NCBI RefSeq assembly: GCF_014750685.1
Contig: NZ_JAAXGE010000014.1
Span: forward strand, 186,001 to 250,000
Source of the DNA: Bacteroides sp. GM023
GTDB lineage: Bacteria; Bacteroidota; Bacteroidia; Bacteroidales; Bacteroidaceae
Reading direction: 5' to 3'
DNA: 64,000 nucleotides
Below the pieces are notes generated by a model. The model did not search any database and was not told the DNA's origin. It saw only the letters and a program-made list of their open reading frames with translations. The translations under genes were made by a program, and so were the position numbers. Below are positions 62,034 through 64,000 of the stretch, in pieces. Positions within the stretch are counted from its first letter, which is position 1. Every line of letters begins with the position of its first letter.

Positions 62034-64000
62034 CAGAAATCTGCATAAGAATTTATCGCTTTTTCCGTAATCACCGGGCTGTATTTTGGCTGTCGATGAT
62101 TGCTTTATATGCCTTCTTCGGATATTTCGCTTCGAAAATATACCTGGAAGAGGATATAAACAAGCTAATGCCTTCGTCGAAGAATGAGGACGGCAGTACC
62201 AAACTGGCTTTTGCCAATCTGCGTATCAAGGACAAGACTTTCCTGCTTTTTGAGGGGAAAGACGGAGCTTCCGTGGAACATATCACGGAGATATGCGATG
62301 CGTTCATTGATTCCCTGGAAGCGAAAAACGCGGCTATGGATTCTACGCGGCAGATTATCGGAAATGTTTTTTATAAACTGCCGAATGATTTGATGCCGGA
62401 TATCATTGATTATCTAAGTGCCCACTTGCCGGCTTATATTGACACGGGTGTTTATGCGCGTCTTGACACGATGCTTACTACTCAGCAGATGAGCCGGCAG
62501 ATGCAGGCGAACCGCAAAGATTTGCTAAGTCCGGTGGGGAGTATGTTTCCTGAACTTATAGAGATGGACCCCGTGGGATTGCGCAATCTGCTTATGGAGC
62601 AGATGAAGCCTTTCACGGAGGGGGCGGCAGGTAGTTACAAGACGATTGACGGACATTTCTTTGTGCAGGATTCTACGGTGTGCGTGGCATTTATCACGCC
62701 GATGTATTCGGCTACCAATACAGGACAGGGCTCTACCTTGTTCCGCATACTGAATGAGCAGATAGAGCAGTTTTCCGCAAGTGCGCCGGATGTAAAAATC
62801 AGCTATCACGGCACTCCTGCCAGTGGGTTCTACAATTCATGGCGGATTAAGTCGGACTTGAAGGAGACAATTATCGGTTCGTTGATACTGGTGCTTATCT
62901 TTATTTTTATCTGTTTCCGCAATTATGATACGATACCGTTATTGCTGCTTCCTGTTGTGTTCGGCACGTTGTTCGGGCTTGCGGCGATGTACTTTATCAA
63001 AGGGCATTTCTCACTGTTGGCACTCGGCATCGGGGCGGTGGTGTTGGGGGTGGCACTTAGTTATGTGCTGCACATTATCACACATTCCAAGTATATCAAT
63101 GACCCTGAACAGGTGCTTCGCGATCAGGTGAAACCGGTTTGTTTGGGATGTCTCACTACTATCGGGTCTTTTATGGGGCTTATCTTCATTCAGACGGAAC
63201 TGTTACAGGATTTCGGCCTGTTTGCCGCTTTTGCCATTGTAGGAACTACGTTCTTCAGTCTTGTTTTCTTGCCGCAGTTCCTCAATCCTAAGAAGAATAA
63301 GGTGAATCAGCGTGCGTTTGCCATTATCGACCGTATCAATGCTTATCCGTTCGACCGTAAGAAACCTTTGCTTTTCACGATATTTGCCGTTGCAGTGGTA
63401 TGCATAGGGTTCTACATTGCCGGGGGTACGCAGTTTGATGCCGATATGCACAATTTGGGGTATAAGGCCGAGAGTACTTCGTATTCGGAGAATCTGCTTC
63501 GTTCCAAGACACATACGGGAGATAAGCAGAAGTATTTTGCCAGTTCGGGGACGACAATGGAAGAAGCTATCGAAAACTTCGAGATGATGGCGGGGAAACT
63601 CGACTCTTTGCAAAAAGCCGGACTTGTGAAAAGTTATACGCATACGAACCGGATATTTGTGCCTATGCAGGTGCAACAGCAACGGATTGATGCATGGAAG
63701 AACTTTTGGACGGAAGAACGGTTGCAGCTTGTACGGAATCTGATTGACAAGACTGCTCCCGAAGCGGGACTTCGTCCCGACGCGTTCGCTCCTTTCTTTG
63801 AGTTTGCGACTGCTGATTATGAGCCTGACGAGCTCTATAAAGCGGGGATTATTCCCGAAGGGTATCAGTCTACTTTGATGGAACAGTCTTACAATGGCGA
63901 GTATCTGTGTTTTACATCCGTGAGATGCAAAAATGATTCTGTCCACAGCAAGGAAAGTGATTACAACCGGATTTGTGACGCGGTGGTTTCATCGCCTGAG
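62030..64000 (+). CDS. MMPL/RND-type exporter, N-terminal part (continues past window)
   Basis: The frame is open from ATG 62030, which overlaps the previous stop, to the window end (657 codons). It has an N-terminal transmembrane helix (about 18-37), a periplasmic domain (~40-280) and a bundle of five helices (~283-420) with the GIGAVVLGVALSYVLHII core. A second half-repeat begins near 445. MMPL exporters move lipids or pigments out of the inner membrane. In aryl-polyene clusters such a gene delivers the product to the outer membrane. Confidence 0.85.
   Translation, partial: MTEICIRIYRFFRNHRAVFWLSMIALYAFFGYFASKIYLEEDINKLMPSSKNEDGSTKLAFANLRIKDKTFLLFEGKDGASVEHITEICDAFIDSLEAKNAAMDSTRQIIGNVFYKLPNDLMPDIIDYLSAHLPAYIDTGVYARLDTMLTTQQMSRQMQANRKDLLSPVGSMFPELIEMDPVGLRNLLMEQMKPFTEGAAGSYKTIDGHFFVQDSTVCVAFITPMYSATNTGQGSTLFRILNEQIEQFSASAPDVKISYHGTPASGFYNSWRIKSDLKETIIGSLILVLIFIFICFRNYDTIPLLLLPVVFGTLFGLAAMYFIKGHFSLLALGIGAVVLGVALSYVLHIITHSKYINDPEQVLRDQVKPVCLGCLTTIGSFMGLIFIQTELLQDFGLFAAFAIVGTTFFSLVFLPQFLNPKKNKVNQRAFAIIDRINAYPFDRKKPLLFTIFAVAVVCIGFYIAGGTQFDADMHNLGYKAESTSYSENLLRSKTHTGDKQKYFASSGTTMEEAIENFEMMAGKLDSLQKAGLVKSYTHTNRIFVPMQVQQQRIDAWKNFWTEERLQLVRNLIDKTAPEAGLRPDAFAPFFEFATADYEPDELYKAGIIPEGYQSTLMEQSYNGEYLCFTSVRCKNDSVHSKESDYNRICDAVVSSPE

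Overview
The window is a chromosome segment of a gut Bacteroides species. The signs are SusC/SusD outer-membrane pairs, TAnnTTTG-type -7 promoter boxes with few Shine-Dalgarno sites, BfmA/BtgA and BtgB/DUF5712-type mobilization genes, a BT4734-like primase and a DUF3853 protein. I cannot name the species. Composition is mosaic: the left 46 kb is AT-rich and accessory-like, while the SusC/SusD pair and the last 5 kb are visibly richer in G+C.

0-14 kb: the 3' end of a urea transporter gene, several hypothetical proteins, then a same-strand run (4977-12124) with eukaryote-like parts: a TM2/zinc-ribbon protein, a 685-aa zinc-ribbon/PH-like/TPR protein, a small GTPase, membrane proteins, a Sel1-repeat protein and a one-HKD phospholipase D-type nuclease. 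Several of these genes are coupled by ATGA overlaps. A trio of unknown proteins (12363-13671), also ATGA-coupled, and a small winged-helix protein follow. The first gene of the run has an unusually strong ribosome binding site behind a leader that can form two mutually exclusive stems.

14-29 kb: an integrative element. A minus-strand replication block (DUF3853, unknown 384-aa protein, RecA-fold ATPase, helicase-like ATPase, BT4734-like primase, D5-type helicase/primase) ends next to a tyrosine integrase and a 632-aa protein with three N-terminal repeats. On the plus strand lie an HTH protein, an HNH endonuclease, an unknown protein and a uracil-DNA-glycosylase-fold protein, which look like cargo.

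29-46 kb: a second mobile segment bounded by two related att-like sequences (28922-28940 and 45867-45886), each followed at once by an intrinsic terminator. It carries a Crp-like regulator, a ferredoxin-like membrane protein, a frameshifted RteC-like gene, an HTH/excisionase-like protein, a hairpin-rich oriT candidate, two mobilization genes, a complete type I restriction-modification system (HTH, hsdM, hsdS, hsdR, SprT-like metalloprotease), and a three-gene set: a DUF262 protein, a DUF3696-type ATPase and a protein whose C-terminus matches the catalytic pattern of colicin E3 ribosomal RNases. I consider this last set the best candidate for an undescribed defence system.

46-64 kb: paired XRE regulators, a SusC/SusD locus, assorted chromosomal genes (GNAT, DUF6463, AraC, DUF3307, periplasmic helical protein, YdeI-like), then an exactly centred 458-bp palindrome (56686-57143) holding 22-bp-periodic copies of an 8-bp core. 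Next comes a degenerate coding-like stretch. The window ends inside a fatty-acid/aryl-polyene-type biosynthetic operon (acetyltransferase-like protein, ketosynthase, ACP, two hotdog dehydratase-like proteins, MMPL-type exporter).
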